From IMG/VR virus record IMGVR_UViG_3300042868_009577, positions 1 to 54,385 of that record: DNA of 54,385 nt. One strand, 5' to 3'. This document shows positions 31,001 to 40,121 of the stretch, one piece after another. Under the pieces are notes generated by a model. It searched no databases and was not told the DNA's origin. It worked only from the letters and a program-made list of their open reading frames with translations. Made by a program: the position numbers and the translations under genes. Numbering within the stretch: position 1 is the stretch's first letter; each line of letters starts with the position of its first letter. This DNA comes from a virus.

Positions 31001-31774
31001 TTACCAAGTTTTACAAGCCCAATATCTTGGTTTCCAACGTGGGCCTGGATTTGCACAATTATGTCTAGCTCTAAACGATTTACGTCTCTTAGGATTATTT
31101 TTCTTAATAACCATTCTTTTCCCCTTCGCAGATTTACCTCCGAAACCGAAATTTACTTTAACTACTTTACCCTTTTCATTCTTGACGTACACTTTAAACT
31201 TTTTAATATCACCTTGCATGATTTTTCCAAGTTGAACCTTACGTCCTTGATATTCAGCTTCTTGTAGTATATCACAATATTCAAATTCCGTATTTTCAAC
31301 AGATCCAAATTCATCTTCATATATCAACACAGTAGTATCTTCATTAAATTCAAACAATCTTTTAAATTGTTCTTCAGTAATTGATATAATAGTTTTTTTC
31401 TGATTTAAATTAATATGATGTTCATCAAATTTTACCATAGTGGGTTTATTACCTTTACCAATTTTTGGGTCCTTTTTTTCAGCACGTCTTTTTTGTGCTG
31501 TCATATTTTTCTTTTCTTTCTTATCATATGATGACGCAATCTTAGGTGTGTCTTTAGAGACTTTTTTAGTTGGTCTACATTTTGGATATGACTTTCTACC
31601 TTTTTCCCCATTAGCTGATGATCTACCACAAGGTGGGTGTTTACCATCAACTTTTTTACTAACGTCAACCCATTTTTCTTTAAACCATCTACCTAAATCT
31701 TCTTTAAGAACATCACCATTGATGATCGATTCTTCAATATAATTTAAATCTTCTTCGTTTACTATGATTTTCAT
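31001..31774 (-). CDS. Basic protein with DUF5872-like and Cys-containing C-terminal modules
   Basis: 257 residues. The N-terminal third includes EDLGRWFKEKWVDVSKKV, then CGRSS and SYPKCRPTKK, a Lys/Cys module resembling the domain I remember as DUF5872 of phages and large DNA viruses. A linker contains ISITEEQFKRLFEF, a short motif typical of T4-like phage structural proteins. The C-terminal ~70 residues (FKVYVKNEKGKVVKVNFGFG, then RRKSFRARHNC and PRYWACKTW) form another conserved phage module with two Cys. The protein is very basic and may bind nucleic acid. Function unknown. Confidence 0.6.
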   Translation of the reverse strand: MKIIVNEEDLNYIEESIINGDVLKEDLGRWFKEKWVDVSKKVDGKHPPCGRSSANGEKGRKSYPKCRPTKKVSKDTPKIASSYDKKEKKNMTAQKRRAEKKDPKIGKGNKPTMVKFDEHHINLNQKKTIISITEEQFKRLFEFNEDTTVLIYEDEFGSVENTEFEYCDILQEAEYQGRKVQLGKIMQGDIKKFKVYVKNEKGKVVKVNFGFGGKSAKGKRMVIKKNNPKRRKSFRARHNCANPGPRWKPRYWACKTW

Positions 31775-32224
31775 TTACTTTTTACCTTTACAATAAGTCC
31801 CTGAGCAATGTTTTTTACCATCAAGCCCTTTTATTTTACCTTTACATACCTGTACGGCATATCCATTAGCATAAGCGCTTGGATAGACTTTGAATTTAGA
31901 TTTTGCGGCAGATTTACCTCTAGCACATAATGTTGTGCTAGCTTCATTTATATGGTCTTTTTCCATAATACCTTTTATGAAATTAGCCACTTCCTCAACA
32001 TCGTCTTTAGATGTGGAAATATGATCTCCGGCCCAAGCATGATCTCCAGTTACTAACTTTGGAAATTCTGGATGGAATTTAAATGAAAGGATTGTTTCAA
32101 TATCATCCTTAATTTGCGTTAGATTTTGTAACACCATGTATGTACCGTTATCGGTAATACTATTTTCACTTTCTTCTTTTAGGGTGTTTATGTGCTTTTT
32201 GATGATTTCAGTTAAAGTTTTCAT
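31775..32224 (-). CDS. Small protein with a basic Cys-containing C-terminal module
   Basis: 149 residues. The N-terminal ~100 are helical (MKTLTEIIKKHINTLKEE, then VEEVANFIKGIMEKDH). The C-terminal ~50 carry LCARGKSAAKSKFKVYPSAY, then NGYAVQVCKGKIKG, ending CSGTYCKGKK: a basic module with four Cys found in various phage proteins. INEAST just before it could be a prohead-protease site. It ends 1 nt before the DUF5872-like gene and probably shares its function; perhaps a virion or DNA-associated protein. Confidence 0.55.
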   Translation of the reverse strand: MKTLTEIIKKHINTLKEESENSITDNGTYMVLQNLTQIKDDIETILSFKFHPEFPKLVTGDHAWAGDHISTSKDDVEEVANFIKGIMEKDHINEASTTLCARGKSAAKSKFKVYPSAYANGYAVQVCKGKIKGLDGKKHCSGTYCKGKK

Positions 32225-32229
32225 TTTAA

Positions 32230-33600
32230 TTATTTTTCAGATACTAATTCGAATTTTATTTCGTTATTATAATAAATAAACTCATTATGTGTTTTCCCCT
32301 TGATTTCAAGGAAATATTCCCTAGGAATTAATATAGATGTATCAAACATAAATGAATTTTCATTTGTAACATCTAGCTGAGTCCAATCAAATATATTTAC
32401 ATTCGTTCTACCTTCTTTAATGTATATTCTATAAAAAACCTCTTCAAATAATTCTGTTTTGGGTACATCAATTGATCTAAACGAAATAACAACTTTTCTT
32501 ACTTCACCTCTTTTTATTTTTTCGTTTAATTTTATCCCGTAAAATTGAATGGAATATCTTTCTAATTCTTTTTGATTTTCACCTACTGTGAACTTAGATG
32601 AATATGGTTTTGGTACGAATTTTTGTGTAACATTTGATATTTCAACACCGTCTAAGGATAACCCTTTCCAAACATCGTAATAGAAGCGTTTTCCGTCGCA
32701 TAGGACGCCGTCTAATCCAAAGGTGACACGATATACCCCTTTTCTAATTTTGGTCGTTAAAAGGTCTCCTAAGCCAAATAACACATTCCCTGAAGCGTCT
32801 TTTATGTCAACAGTAGGTAACGTATCTAAATCATAGAAATTTGTACCCTTTGTTACATACAAAAATAAGTTTTGATCAGTTTTTTCGATGAAGTTCTGTC
32901 TATTATCTTCAATCTTATCGTCAAAAACTGTTTCAACGTATGGTTCAAAAAAGGTTTGGGTATATTTTGTGAAAAATGCAACTGATTGATCAACTTCACT
33001 CTCAATATCTTGATACAAAACAGCAAAGGCAACACCTAACCCGTGGTTAGGGCTTCCGTTTATAATACCATTAACATAATCAGTTATATTGGCAACAAGG
33101 TCTTCATTACCATTATCAAAATGAATTGTTTCAATAATTTCAGGTGTATTGGCATATATACCATCACTAGACCACGTATTTAAAGTTGTTCTATTGAACC
33201 AATTGGAAGCTCTTTCGTCAAAAGTGTTATTTCCACTTGTGAAATCAAATACCCCATCTTCATAATCAAAACCAACACCCTCGTCCCAGAATTCATTTAT
33301 TTTAAATACAATTAAATCAAATGAACTAGTTCTGTCTCTACCTTTACCATTTTTTTGTTTAAGTAAGGTTTCGTCGCCAAAAATGGTGTTTGTTAGTTTT
33401 AAGTAGTGTCTGGTATTTTCATCTAAGACATAATCACCGTTGTTGACTTTTTCTATCAAATCGGTGAAATCAACCTTAAAAATAAATTTAGAAAAGGTTG
33501 AACCATATATTAACTCCGTATTTGGGTTCTTGGCTGTGTTTACCTGTGAATCCTTTAGAATTGTGTTATTTTTTTCAAAATATGAACGAAAATATGACAT
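32230..33600 (-). CDS. Virion protein, probably tail or baseplate
   Basis: 456 residues, beta-rich throughout, without signal peptide. The N-terminal ~190 residues (TKIxFxVDFTDLIEKVNNG-like strands, then FDFTSGNNTFDERASNWFNR and HFDNGNEDLVANITDYVNGI) resemble DNRLRE-type structural domains. The middle has KGTNFYDLDTLPTVDIKDAS and Ig-like strands follow. It lies next to a baseplate OB-fold gene and has a TATTTATT motif 10 nt before its start. A baseplate or tail-associated structural role is likely; the exact component is not identifiable. Confidence 0.55.
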   Translation of the reverse strand: MSYFRSYFEKNNTILKDSQVNTAKNPNTELIYGSTFSKFIFKVDFTDLIEKVNNGDYVLDENTRHYLKLTNTIFGDETLLKQKNGKGRDRTSSFDLIVFKINEFWDEGVGFDYEDGVFDFTSGNNTFDERASNWFNRTTLNTWSSDGIYANTPEIIETIHFDNGNEDLVANITDYVNGIINGSPNHGLGVAFAVLYQDIESEVDQSVAFFTKYTQTFFEPYVETVFDDKIEDNRQNFIEKTDQNLFLYVTKGTNFYDLDTLPTVDIKDASGNVLFGLGDLLTTKIRKGVYRVTFGLDGVLCDGKRFYYDVWKGLSLDGVEISNVTQKFVPKPYSSKFTVGENQKELERYSIQFYGIKLNEKIKRGEVRKVVISFRSIDVPKTELFEEVFYRIYIKEGRTNVNIFDWTQLDVTNENSFMFDTSILIPREYFLEIKGKTHNEFIYYNNEIKFELVSEK

Positions 33601-33610
33601 CTTTTTATTT

Positions 33611-33618
33611 AATAAATA
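33611..33618 (-). promoter_or_regulatory. TATTTATT late-type motif, minus strand
   Basis: TATTTATT reading leftwards, 10 nt before the ATG at 33600. It lies between two same-strand genes, so it would add transcripts for the downstream half of the block. Confidence 0.45.
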
Positions 33619-33623
33619 TCACA

Positions 33624-35102
33624 TTAATTTATTCTAATCGAATTATTTAACATGTCTTGCTTTGATCGCTCAATAAGCCTTTTTAACGAGTCCATTGCGG
33701 ATTGGAAGTATTTTGGTTCGGTTAAGATACCATGTTTGTGATTTAATAGAATTACGGTTATTAATTCTAATATTTCTACTAGTTTTTCACCTCTAACGGT
33801 GGCAAACGTATTAGGCACAATTCTCTGTAAATAATCTTCTTGAGTATACTCATATCTATTTAAAGAAGAAAAATCGATTTGTTTACCATCTACCCCCGGA
33901 TTATTTGTTGATAAATATAAAACATTGTCAGCGGTAATTGCCGCAAAAGTTTGATCAACATCACTTATCTTTTTAAGATACGGTATAGTTTTAATCTCGG
34001 TTTTTCTTGGTACGTCTATCAACGAATCACTGAAAACTAACCCATAAGATATTCTATCATAATAAGTTATTTTTTTTAAAAACTCACCAGAATTGCTAGA
34101 AGACCTAAAATCACTTGTTGGTCTAAAATAGAATGGGTGGCAATAAATGTCTTTAAGTGATGGTTCAATACTTTTTAATTTTTCCCTATCTAACCTTGAA
34201 ATAAAATCTCTAACTAAAATGTATGCTTCCTGAAACTTATCATCACCCTCAAGGGTAACGGTTTCTTGATATATTAGTTCAGATGTGTTAGCGTCTAATT
34301 GTGTGTCAGCACCGAAAACATCAGTTTTATATTTTTCACCAAAACTTTGTTTTATTGAATAGATATAATATGTTAATTCTGTTGGCGTTTCGACGTTGTC
34401 CAATTTATATTCAAAAAGATGTTTGATATCCGCTCTGGTAAGAATAGAATTTTCTACAAGTTTTTGGTCTAAAACAACTGTTTCTGAGAATTTTTTTAAG
34501 GAAATCTTTGAATGTTTTTTAGAATAAAATGGGTATTTTGATAGGTCTTCCTTTTGTTTCGCATTAGCGGTAAATTTATCAATAAGTTTACCAGCTCTTA
34601 ATTGTACACCATGTTCAGTAAGTATTACGTCTGAACCATAGTTACCACTAATAGCTATATCTTCAATTCTTGGGATAGCACCAACAGACTCAGCTCTAAT
34701 AAACCCCTCACTAAATGTTTTTTTATTACTTATAAAAGATTTAATATCTGGAGTTTTTTCACTTCTCTGGCCAAATGTGGTTTCGGTTAATTGTACCTCA
34801 CTTAATTGTCCACCATAGTCATGTGGTGTTGTAAATGGACCGGCAACATATTCCTGATTTTGTAAATCTTTCTCATTGTCATATCTAATAATTTTTACTG
34901 ATTGACCTATTTTAGGAATTATATTGATGTGATTTGGTAGAAACGGTGTATAAATAAATGGATCGTCTTTAGACCAATTGTCCCAATTGGGTACGGCGTT
35001 TTCCCTAGCGCTATCTTGTTCGTCAATATTTTTAGCCCTAATTCTACCAAATCCCCTAGGATCTTGATTGTCTAAACAAACACCAATTTCTATTATTTTC
35101 AT
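33624..35102 (-). CDS. Baseplate protein with gp5/gpV-type OB fold
   Basis: 492 residues. The N-terminal ~110 residues (IEIGVCLDNQDPRGFGRIRA, then PFIYTPFLP and IIPKIGQSVKIIRYDNE followed by QEYVAGPF) are the classic OB-fold of T4 gp5 / phage baseplate spike-hub proteins. The rest contains an ISGNYGSDVILTEHGVQLRAG beta block, like the gp5/VgrG spike transition, and a large unrecognised C-terminal region with no lysozyme domain visible. It probably links the tube or hub to the spike. Its start overlaps the upstream small coiled-coil gene by 4 nt. Confidence 0.75.
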   Translation of the reverse strand: MKIIEIGVCLDNQDPRGFGRIRAKNIDEQDSARENAVPNWDNWSKDDPFIYTPFLPNHINIIPKIGQSVKIIRYDNEKDLQNQEYVAGPFTTPHDYGGQLSEVQLTETTFGQRSEKTPDIKSFISNKKTFSEGFIRAESVGAIPRIEDIAISGNYGSDVILTEHGVQLRAGKLIDKFTANAKQKEDLSKYPFYSKKHSKISLKKFSETVVLDQKLVENSILTRADIKHLFEYKLDNVETPTELTYYIYSIKQSFGEKYKTDVFGADTQLDANTSELIYQETVTLEGDDKFQEAYILVRDFISRLDREKLKSIEPSLKDIYCHPFYFRPTSDFRSSSNSGEFLKKITYYDRISYGLVFSDSLIDVPRKTEIKTIPYLKKISDVDQTFAAITADNVLYLSTNNPGVDGKQIDFSSLNRYEYTQEDYLQRIVPNTFATVRGEKLVEILELITVILLNHKHGILTEPKYFQSAMDSLKRLIERSKQDMLNNSIRIN

Positions 35103-35296
35103 TTAGTTCTTTTTTCTAATTCTTTATTAATCTTATCATATAAAACTTCAACAGACTCTAAGTGTCTAGTTAAGTCAATAATAACTTCTTTCGTTTTTTG
35201 AAACTCTTCAATTAAAAAATCTCTTGAGCTTACAAGAACGTTATTACTCCTATTTTCAACGTCGTTTGCGATTTCGATGACTTCATTTTTATTCAT
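35099..35296 (-). CDS. Small coiled-coil protein
   Basis: 65 residues, entirely helical with heptad-like spacing (NKNEVIEIANDVENRSN, then FLIEEFQKTKEVIIDLTRHLESVEVLYDKINKELEKR). No known family. It is inserted between two larger baseplate-region genes, starting 1 nt after one and overlapping the next by 4 nt, so it is co-translated with them. Possibly a small tail assembly protein or chaperone. Confidence 0.55.
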   Translation of the reverse strand: MNKNEVIEIANDVENRSNNVLVSSRDFLIEEFQKTKEVIIDLTRHLESVEVLYDKINKELEKRTK

Positions 35297-35297
35297 A

Positions 35298-37178
35298 TTA
35301 CGTTAGTTTTCCATGTGCTTTTAATAGTCCTGGTAAAATTACTGCAGCCCCACCTAATGGTGCCACGGGAATCGTTGCCGCGTCTAAACTTACCTGAACA
35401 AATGAGTTTTGATCCATTTCTTGTTGGTGACCCTTTATAACTGATGAAACAAATTGAACAATATTATTTTCTTGACCGAAAATATCTCCTGTTGGTATGT
35501 TGTTAGCCTCCAGGAATTCCGCGGCATTCATGATCGCTCTATCTTCATTATAACCTGGTAGTCTTTTAGATAATTGTAATAATAAACCAGGAATTGCTTG
35601 AGATACACCGACTTTCAAAGTATTCAATAATGCTAAAATTGCGCTATAAAAATCTTCACAAGATTTAATACCAACAAATGGTAGTAATGCGGTTAAGATA
35701 TCAATTAAACCTCTAATAATCACTAGGTAGCGTTTTTTAGATTTCTTTAATAATCTTGTTACTAATCCTTTAAGTATAAGTGCTAACTGTGGTTTAACTT
35801 TAATCCAAAAAACAGTTAAGAATTTATTAAAAATATCTTTTAAAAGATTGAATACAAATTTACCTAAATTTTTTATTAAGGTTTTAATGGAAATAAAAGC
35901 AGAAGAAACCGCTGATTTTAACATTTTCCATAATACAACAATAGGGAAAAACATTTTAGGCGAAAATATACTAGACAATAAAGCTTTAGGTAAATTCTTC
36001 ATTGTCTGAAAATCTAAATTAGCTAAGAATTGTGGAAATGGTATTGACAAGCTATTGTTTGCAGCATCTTTTGCAATTTTTGACATTGCGTCATTATACT
36101 CTTTAGTTATGTCATTTTTTGTACTAGAAAAATATGCAAATTCTTCAACAATGTTTTGATTGACTGGTAAATTATAATTATTACAATCAACAAACCTTAA
36201 TACTTTATTATACCTTAAATTTTCATCATCAATATCAATACCTTCAACGTCATCAAAATCAAAAAATGCACCTATTTCAACATCACCTTCGTTAAACTGA
36301 TCTACAGCATTTTGTTTTAATGTTTCATTGCTAGGAGCTGGACATGCTGCGCATATTTTATTTATAACCCTCATTAACTTATTTAAGTTAAGATCATAAT
36401 TTGAATTTTCAGTATTCACACCTCCAACCGGAACAACTAAAGATAATGTATTCTTTAATATGTCAGATATTTTAGGAAACTCAATAGACTCATAATATTT
36501 TGTAATAAAACTATCTACAGTTATATTATTTGCTGTTAAACCACTTAAATTATATACCTGATTACCACTATCCCACTTTATACCAAATAAATTTGTCTCA
36601 TCTAAAGCTGTAAAATTATATGGTGACCCGTTAAAATTTTCATAAAAAACTTTATTCATTTTAACCTTATCTGTCGATGCAGAATTTTCATATATAATTT
36701 TACCTAAACCAGATTGTGGGTCTGTTTGTAATGTGTCTAATAAATCAAACTCTTTTGGTGAAATTGTCAGATCATCGATTGACATTTTAGTACCAATACC
36801 ACAAGACAATTCACTATCACTTGCAAAAAAAAGTTTTCTAACATTACTTAGAAATATTGGTTTGATTGATTCAGATGTTTCTTTGACTGATTCCCTAGTT
36901 ATTTTTCTTACCATACTTTCACCATTTTGTGAATTTTTTGGTAATATTTTATCTAAATCTCTAGTTATTTTATCAAAAATATTGTCGGTATTGGGTATTT
37001 TTTTTTTGAAAGAAGATGCGTACGATGTTAGTGTTGAACCTATTTGGTCTTGGAAATTTTCAATTGAGCCATCGGCTTTATCAATAGAACTAAGCACACC
37101 AGTTTTTAACTCATTGGCTTGCTGAATTATTTTGAATTTAGATGTAACCTCTTTTTGTTTGGTTTTTAAATCTGTCAT
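35298..37178 (-). CDS. Large tail/baseplate protein with long hydrophobic helical segment
   Basis: 626 residues. The N-terminal ~110 are helical, followed by a mixed region with an SAPANETLK-like Cys pair (KICAACPAPSN). Residues ~395-560 are a long run of hydrophobic or amphipathic helices (FPIVVLWKMLKSAVSSAFISI, then IKTLIKNLGKFVFNLLKDIF and KRYLVIIRGLIDILTALLPFVGI). Such stretches occur in tape-measure and membrane-contacting tail proteins, but it is shorter than most tape measures for large tails. Context: directly upstream of the OB-fold baseplate gene. Tail or baseplate role likely, identity open. Confidence 0.55.
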   Translation of the reverse strand: MTDLKTKQKEVTSKFKIIQQANELKTGVLSSIDKADGSIENFQDQIGSTLTSYASSFKKKIPNTDNIFDKITRDLDKILPKNSQNGESMVRKITRESVKETSESIKPIFLSNVRKLFFASDSELSCGIGTKMSIDDLTISPKEFDLLDTLQTDPQSGLGKIIYENSASTDKVKMNKVFYENFNGSPYNFTALDETNLFGIKWDSGNQVYNLSGLTANNITVDSFITKYYESIEFPKISDILKNTLSLVVPVGGVNTENSNYDLNLNKLMRVINKICAACPAPSNETLKQNAVDQFNEGDVEIGAFFDFDDVEGIDIDDENLRYNKVLRFVDCNNYNLPVNQNIVEEFAYFSSTKNDITKEYNDAMSKIAKDAANNSLSIPFPQFLANLDFQTMKNLPKALLSSIFSPKMFFPIVVLWKMLKSAVSSAFISIKTLIKNLGKFVFNLLKDIFNKFLTVFWIKVKPQLALILKGLVTRLLKKSKKRYLVIIRGLIDILTALLPFVGIKSCEDFYSAILALLNTLKVGVSQAIPGLLLQLSKRLPGYNEDRAIMNAAEFLEANNIPTGDIFGQENNIVQFVSSVIKGHQQEMDQNSFVQVSLDAATIPVAPLGGAAVILPGLLKAHGKLT

Positions 37179-37558
37179 TATAATTTGTATTTTCCACCTT
37201 CTGGTTCTTGTGTATCACCGTCATTCATTAATTTTTCTAATAGATCTCTGTCTTCATCAGTTAACGACATTTTTCCTGGCGCGAATTTATCACCAGATCC
37301 AGCACCTTTTTGTATAAGTGTATTTTGAATTTTAACTAAGGATAGTTTTTTCTCAGTACACTCATTAAGTATTTTTTGTTGTTCTTTAATAACTGGCCCT
37401 ATTACGGACATATCTTCAGATTCTTTCATAAATGAAAGCATCTTTTTCATAATAAGCGTTGCAGTACTTTTCTGTTCAACGATATCGTTATAAATCTCCT
37501 GCATTAGCGCCAACGCCGAGTCGGTGTCTAATCCTATATTTTTTCTAGGTGTTCTCAT
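37178..37558 (-). CDS. Small helical late protein
   Basis: 126 residues, predominantly helical (SALALMQEIYNDIVEQKSTA, then MKKMLSFMKESEDMSVIGPV), with a Gly-rich hinge (GAGSGDKFAPGK) and an acidic C-terminal helix. It is not recognised. A TATTTATT motif lies 3 nt before its ATG, the tightest late-type geometry in the minus block, and its stop overlaps the start of the following tail gene (TAATG), so it heads a late baseplate operon. Possibly a tail assembly chaperone-like protein. Confidence 0.55.
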   Translation of the reverse strand: MRTPRKNIGLDTDSALALMQEIYNDIVEQKSTATLIMKKMLSFMKESEDMSVIGPVIKEQQKILNECTEKKLSLVKIQNTLIQKGAGSGDKFAPGKMSLTDEDRDLLEKLMNDGDTQEPEGGKYKL

Positions 37559-37561
37559 GTT

Positions 37562-37569
37562 AATAAATA
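37562..37569 (-). promoter_or_regulatory. TATTTATT late-type motif, 3 nt before the gene at 37558
   Basis: Reading leftwards, TATTTATT-AAC-ATG, the same geometry as upstream of the terminase and the first envelope gene. Confidence 0.6.
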
Positions 37570-37572
37570 TTT

Positions 37573-38271
37573 TTAATCTAAAAACCCAACTAAAACACCA
37601 TTATATAAATTTTTATACTTTTTTAATGAGATTCTAATCTCTTTAGTTGATAATGAGGTCATCTCTCTAAGGGATAGTAAAATTAAATTTTTGTTGAATT
37701 TGTTACCATCACCAATTTGAAAAATCATTTCAAAATTGCTAAAAATCTCTAGAAGTGCGTAACCTAATTTTTTTTCATTGTCCGTTAAATCTTCATTTTC
37801 AACAAATTCTTCTAACTTATTGGATAACTTAATAATAACATTACTATAGTCAACGAAACTTTCATCAATTGTATAGGAAAAATCTACCCTACTCTCAATA
37901 TCTTCTGAGATGTCTTCATATGAAATACTACGGTTTTGTTCCTTAGTATCCTTTTGAATGGCCCCCATAAGGTAGTTTTTACAAATGGTACCAAAATATG
38001 AGTAGGCTTTGTAGTTTTTAGTGTGGTCAAACTTATTAATTTTGGTAATTAGAAAAGACATAGTATCGTTATGAATTTCTTCAAATTCTAAATCTTTTCT
38101 ATATAATTTATAACGTCGAATAATTGATTCGACCATTATAACTAGGGGTTCACGTAAATATTCGTTGAATATCTTATTTCTTTCTGCTTCATCATTACTT
38201 TCTAAGTAGTTGACTACCGCCTTTTCTTGATCCTCCCCAAAATATACTTTTTGGGTTCTTGGTCTTGGCAT
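37573..38271 (-). CDS. Late-transcription sigma factor, T4 gp55-like
   Basis: 232 residues (T4 gp55 has 185). Residues ~25-125 look like sigma region 2: IFNEYLREPLVIMVESIIRRYKLY, then FEEIHNDTMSFLITKINKFD followed by TKNYKAYSYFGTICKNYLMGAIQKD, the aromatic, basic helix that in gp55 and sigma-70 contacts the -10 region. A helical C-terminus without a clear region 4 fits gp55. In T4, gp55 with gp33 and the sliding clamp directs host polymerase to TATAAATA promoters. Here it is the obvious candidate to read TATTTATA. It starts inside the stop of the upstream glycosyltransferase gene. Confidence 0.75.
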   Translation of the reverse strand: MPRPRTQKVYFGEDQEKAVVNYLESNDEAERNKIFNEYLREPLVIMVESIIRRYKLYRKDLEFEEIHNDTMSFLITKINKFDHTKNYKAYSYFGTICKNYLMGAIQKDTKEQNRSISYEDISEDIESRVDFSYTIDESFVDYSNVIIKLSNKLEEFVENEDLTDNEKKLGYALLEIFSNFEMIFQIGDGNKFNKNLILLSLREMTSLSTKEIRISLKKYKNLYNGVLVGFLD

Positions 38272-39056
38272 TAAGCTTCATTATAAATTACATCGCGTTT
38301 ATTGTTAAAAAAGAATTCTTTTTTTGCTGTTTCAATCCAAAACTTAGCTTCATTACCTTTTAGCTTAATTGTTTCATCATTCTTATATGCCCAAAAAAGT
38401 GAGTCTTCCCTTAAATTAACGTGTTTATATCCAATCCTAGGAACAACAACAACTTTAACGCCATTATGTGTTAACCTAAGTAGTAACTCATAACCAAAAG
38501 TTAATTTGATATTACTTTTTAATCCACCATTATCTAAAAATGTTTTTGTTTTATAAACACCGCCAGAAATTTGATAGTTTTGATATTCCATTAAAACTTC
38601 ATTATCAATGATACCTTGTTTTTCTGAAAATCCATAAGCCCATACAGATTCGTTTGTGTAATTTGTTAATTCACCCATAGGGTTAATATCTTTAACAATT
38701 GGTAAAAATACCTCAGCATCTGGTTGTTCGCTCATGTATTGCGTAATTGATTTTAACCAAATTTTTTGATATTCATCATCAACTTCTAAAATTGAAAACC
38801 ATTCCGTGTCACAAGATTTTGCGCCAACATTAATTTGTGAACAAAAATCAGATTCTGAATTATGAAACTCATAATTTATTTCTAGTTTCTGACCTAAATC
38901 AATTTTAGTTAACTCTTTTTTTAATTTTTCTGGTGCAACGATTAGTAATTTTACATCGTTATAAAACTCTTTAACAGATTCAACAGCATTTAATAACATA
39001 TCATCATAATTGTCATTAAGTTTGTGAATCGGCAATAATACAGTTATTTTTTTCAT
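38271..39056 (-). CDS. GT-A fold glycosyltransferase (family 2-like)
   Basis: 261 residues. It starts with the GT2 nucleotide-sugar strand KKITVLLPIHKLNDNYDDMLLNAVESV; the metal/sugar region is WFSILEVDDEY (DxD-like, ~95-105); then QISGGVYKTKTFLDNGGLKS and a C-terminal LLRLTHNGVKVVVVPRIGY. No membrane segments. It would transfer a sugar from a nucleotide donor to an unknown acceptor, such as modified phage DNA, virion protein or host surface glycan. Coupled to the second glycosyltransferase (4-nt overlap) and the sigma gene (1-nt overlap). Confidence 0.75.
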   Translation of the reverse strand: MKKITVLLPIHKLNDNYDDMLLNAVESVKEFYNDVKLLIVAPEKLKKELTKIDLGQKLEINYEFHNSESDFCSQINVGAKSCDTEWFSILEVDDEYQKIWLKSITQYMSEQPDAEVFLPIVKDINPMGELTNYTNESVWAYGFSEKQGIIDNEVLMEYQNYQISGGVYKTKTFLDNGGLKSNIKLTFGYELLLRLTHNGVKVVVVPRIGYKHVNLREDSLFWAYKNDETIKLKGNEAKFWIETAKKEFFFNNKRDVIYNEA

Positions 39057-40120
39057 ACGGCTTCTTCTGTTTTTAATTTTTCTAATCCCTTATTGATTAA
39101 ATCTTTTCTTTTTGAATTAAAAGAGTCAAAGATATTTAATACATTATTTTTTGTGATTTCTTTTTCATATGGTTGTAACGTCTCTTTCATTTTATTTTTA
39201 ACGTCTTCATTGATTTCAACCCCCTCTAACCAAGCAACACAATACGTGCCCAGTAATTCAACAAGTTTACTTTCATCATATGTCCAGAAACCATTTTCAC
39301 TTAACCAATCTGGCTCAGTCATAGGAATTTTACCAATAACTGGAACACCTGATTTCATTGATTCTAATGGGAATGTACCAAATGTACTATCATCATCAAC
39401 CCAAACCGAAACAAAACATTCTTTCAATCCTTCTGAAAATTCTTCATTAGACATTTGAACCATATCTCTAAATGTTACCCATCTTAATTGTGGATATTTT
39501 AAATAAAATTCTGAGATTAATTTTCTATGCGTCATTCTATCTCTACAGCTAATCGCAATATATGGTTTAGCCATCTTTTCAGTTGGTGAAAAATAATCTT
39601 CGATTACAGGTGGAATAACAAAAGTTAAAGCATCTGGAAAATACTCTTGAAGATATTTTTTAGTTGCGTTAGTTGTTGTGATAATTTTTTCAATACCATA
39701 GTCTAAGAATTTGCTACCGATTGGTAATGTTTCATACATATATTCTTTTTGTTGAATTAACATTACTTTAGTACATTTAACGTTAGCTAGTTGTTCTAAA
39801 ACATTAGAATATTGTTCTGGGATAACAAGCACATCATCAATACCCATTTCTACCCGATCTTCTTTAATCGATACCACTGGGATTGAATCATATTTATCAC
39901 CTAACCAAGATGTTACACCTTGGTATGTTTTTTCTTCTGCAAGAATTTTTGCGTTGTACCCTTCTTGTTTTAGAAATAGCGCCATATCATAGATATGTTT
40001 CACTGCGGCTCTAGCATTACCTCTAGTATCATAACAAAGAAAATAGATTCCATTTTCTTTTGATTCAATTCTAGATAACGCGTCTTGTAACTTTTCGATA
40101 GTTGTTAGTTTTTCACTCAT
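39053..40120 (-). CDS. GT-B fold glycosyltransferase (family 4-like)
   Basis: 355 residues. Rossmann-like N-terminal half: GIYFLCYDTRGNARAAVKHI and GYNAKILAE, then DVLVIPEQYSNV and KVMLIQQKEYMYE. C-terminal half: PYIAISCRDRMTHRKLISEF and ECFVSVWVDDDSTFGTFPLESM, then KSGVPVIGKIP, matching the E-x7-E-like donor-binding region of GT4 enzymes (FPLESMKSGVPVIG). It overlaps the next glycosyltransferase gene by 4 nt. Acceptor unknown. Together with two other transferases here it suggests a dedicated glycosylation pathway. Confidence 0.75.
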   Translation of the reverse strand: MSEKLTTIEKLQDALSRIESKENGIYFLCYDTRGNARAAVKHIYDMALFLKQEGYNAKILAEEKTYQGVTSWLGDKYDSIPVVSIKEDRVEMGIDDVLVIPEQYSNVLEQLANVKCTKVMLIQQKEYMYETLPIGSKFLDYGIEKIITTTNATKKYLQEYFPDALTFVIPPVIEDYFSPTEKMAKPYIAISCRDRMTHRKLISEFYLKYPQLRWVTFRDMVQMSNEEFSEGLKECFVSVWVDDDSTFGTFPLESMKSGVPVIGKIPMTEPDWLSENGFWTYDESKLVELLGTYCVAWLEGVEINEDVKNKMKETLQPYEKEITKNNVLNIFDSFNSKRKDLINKGLEKLKTEEAV

Positions 40121-40121
40121 A

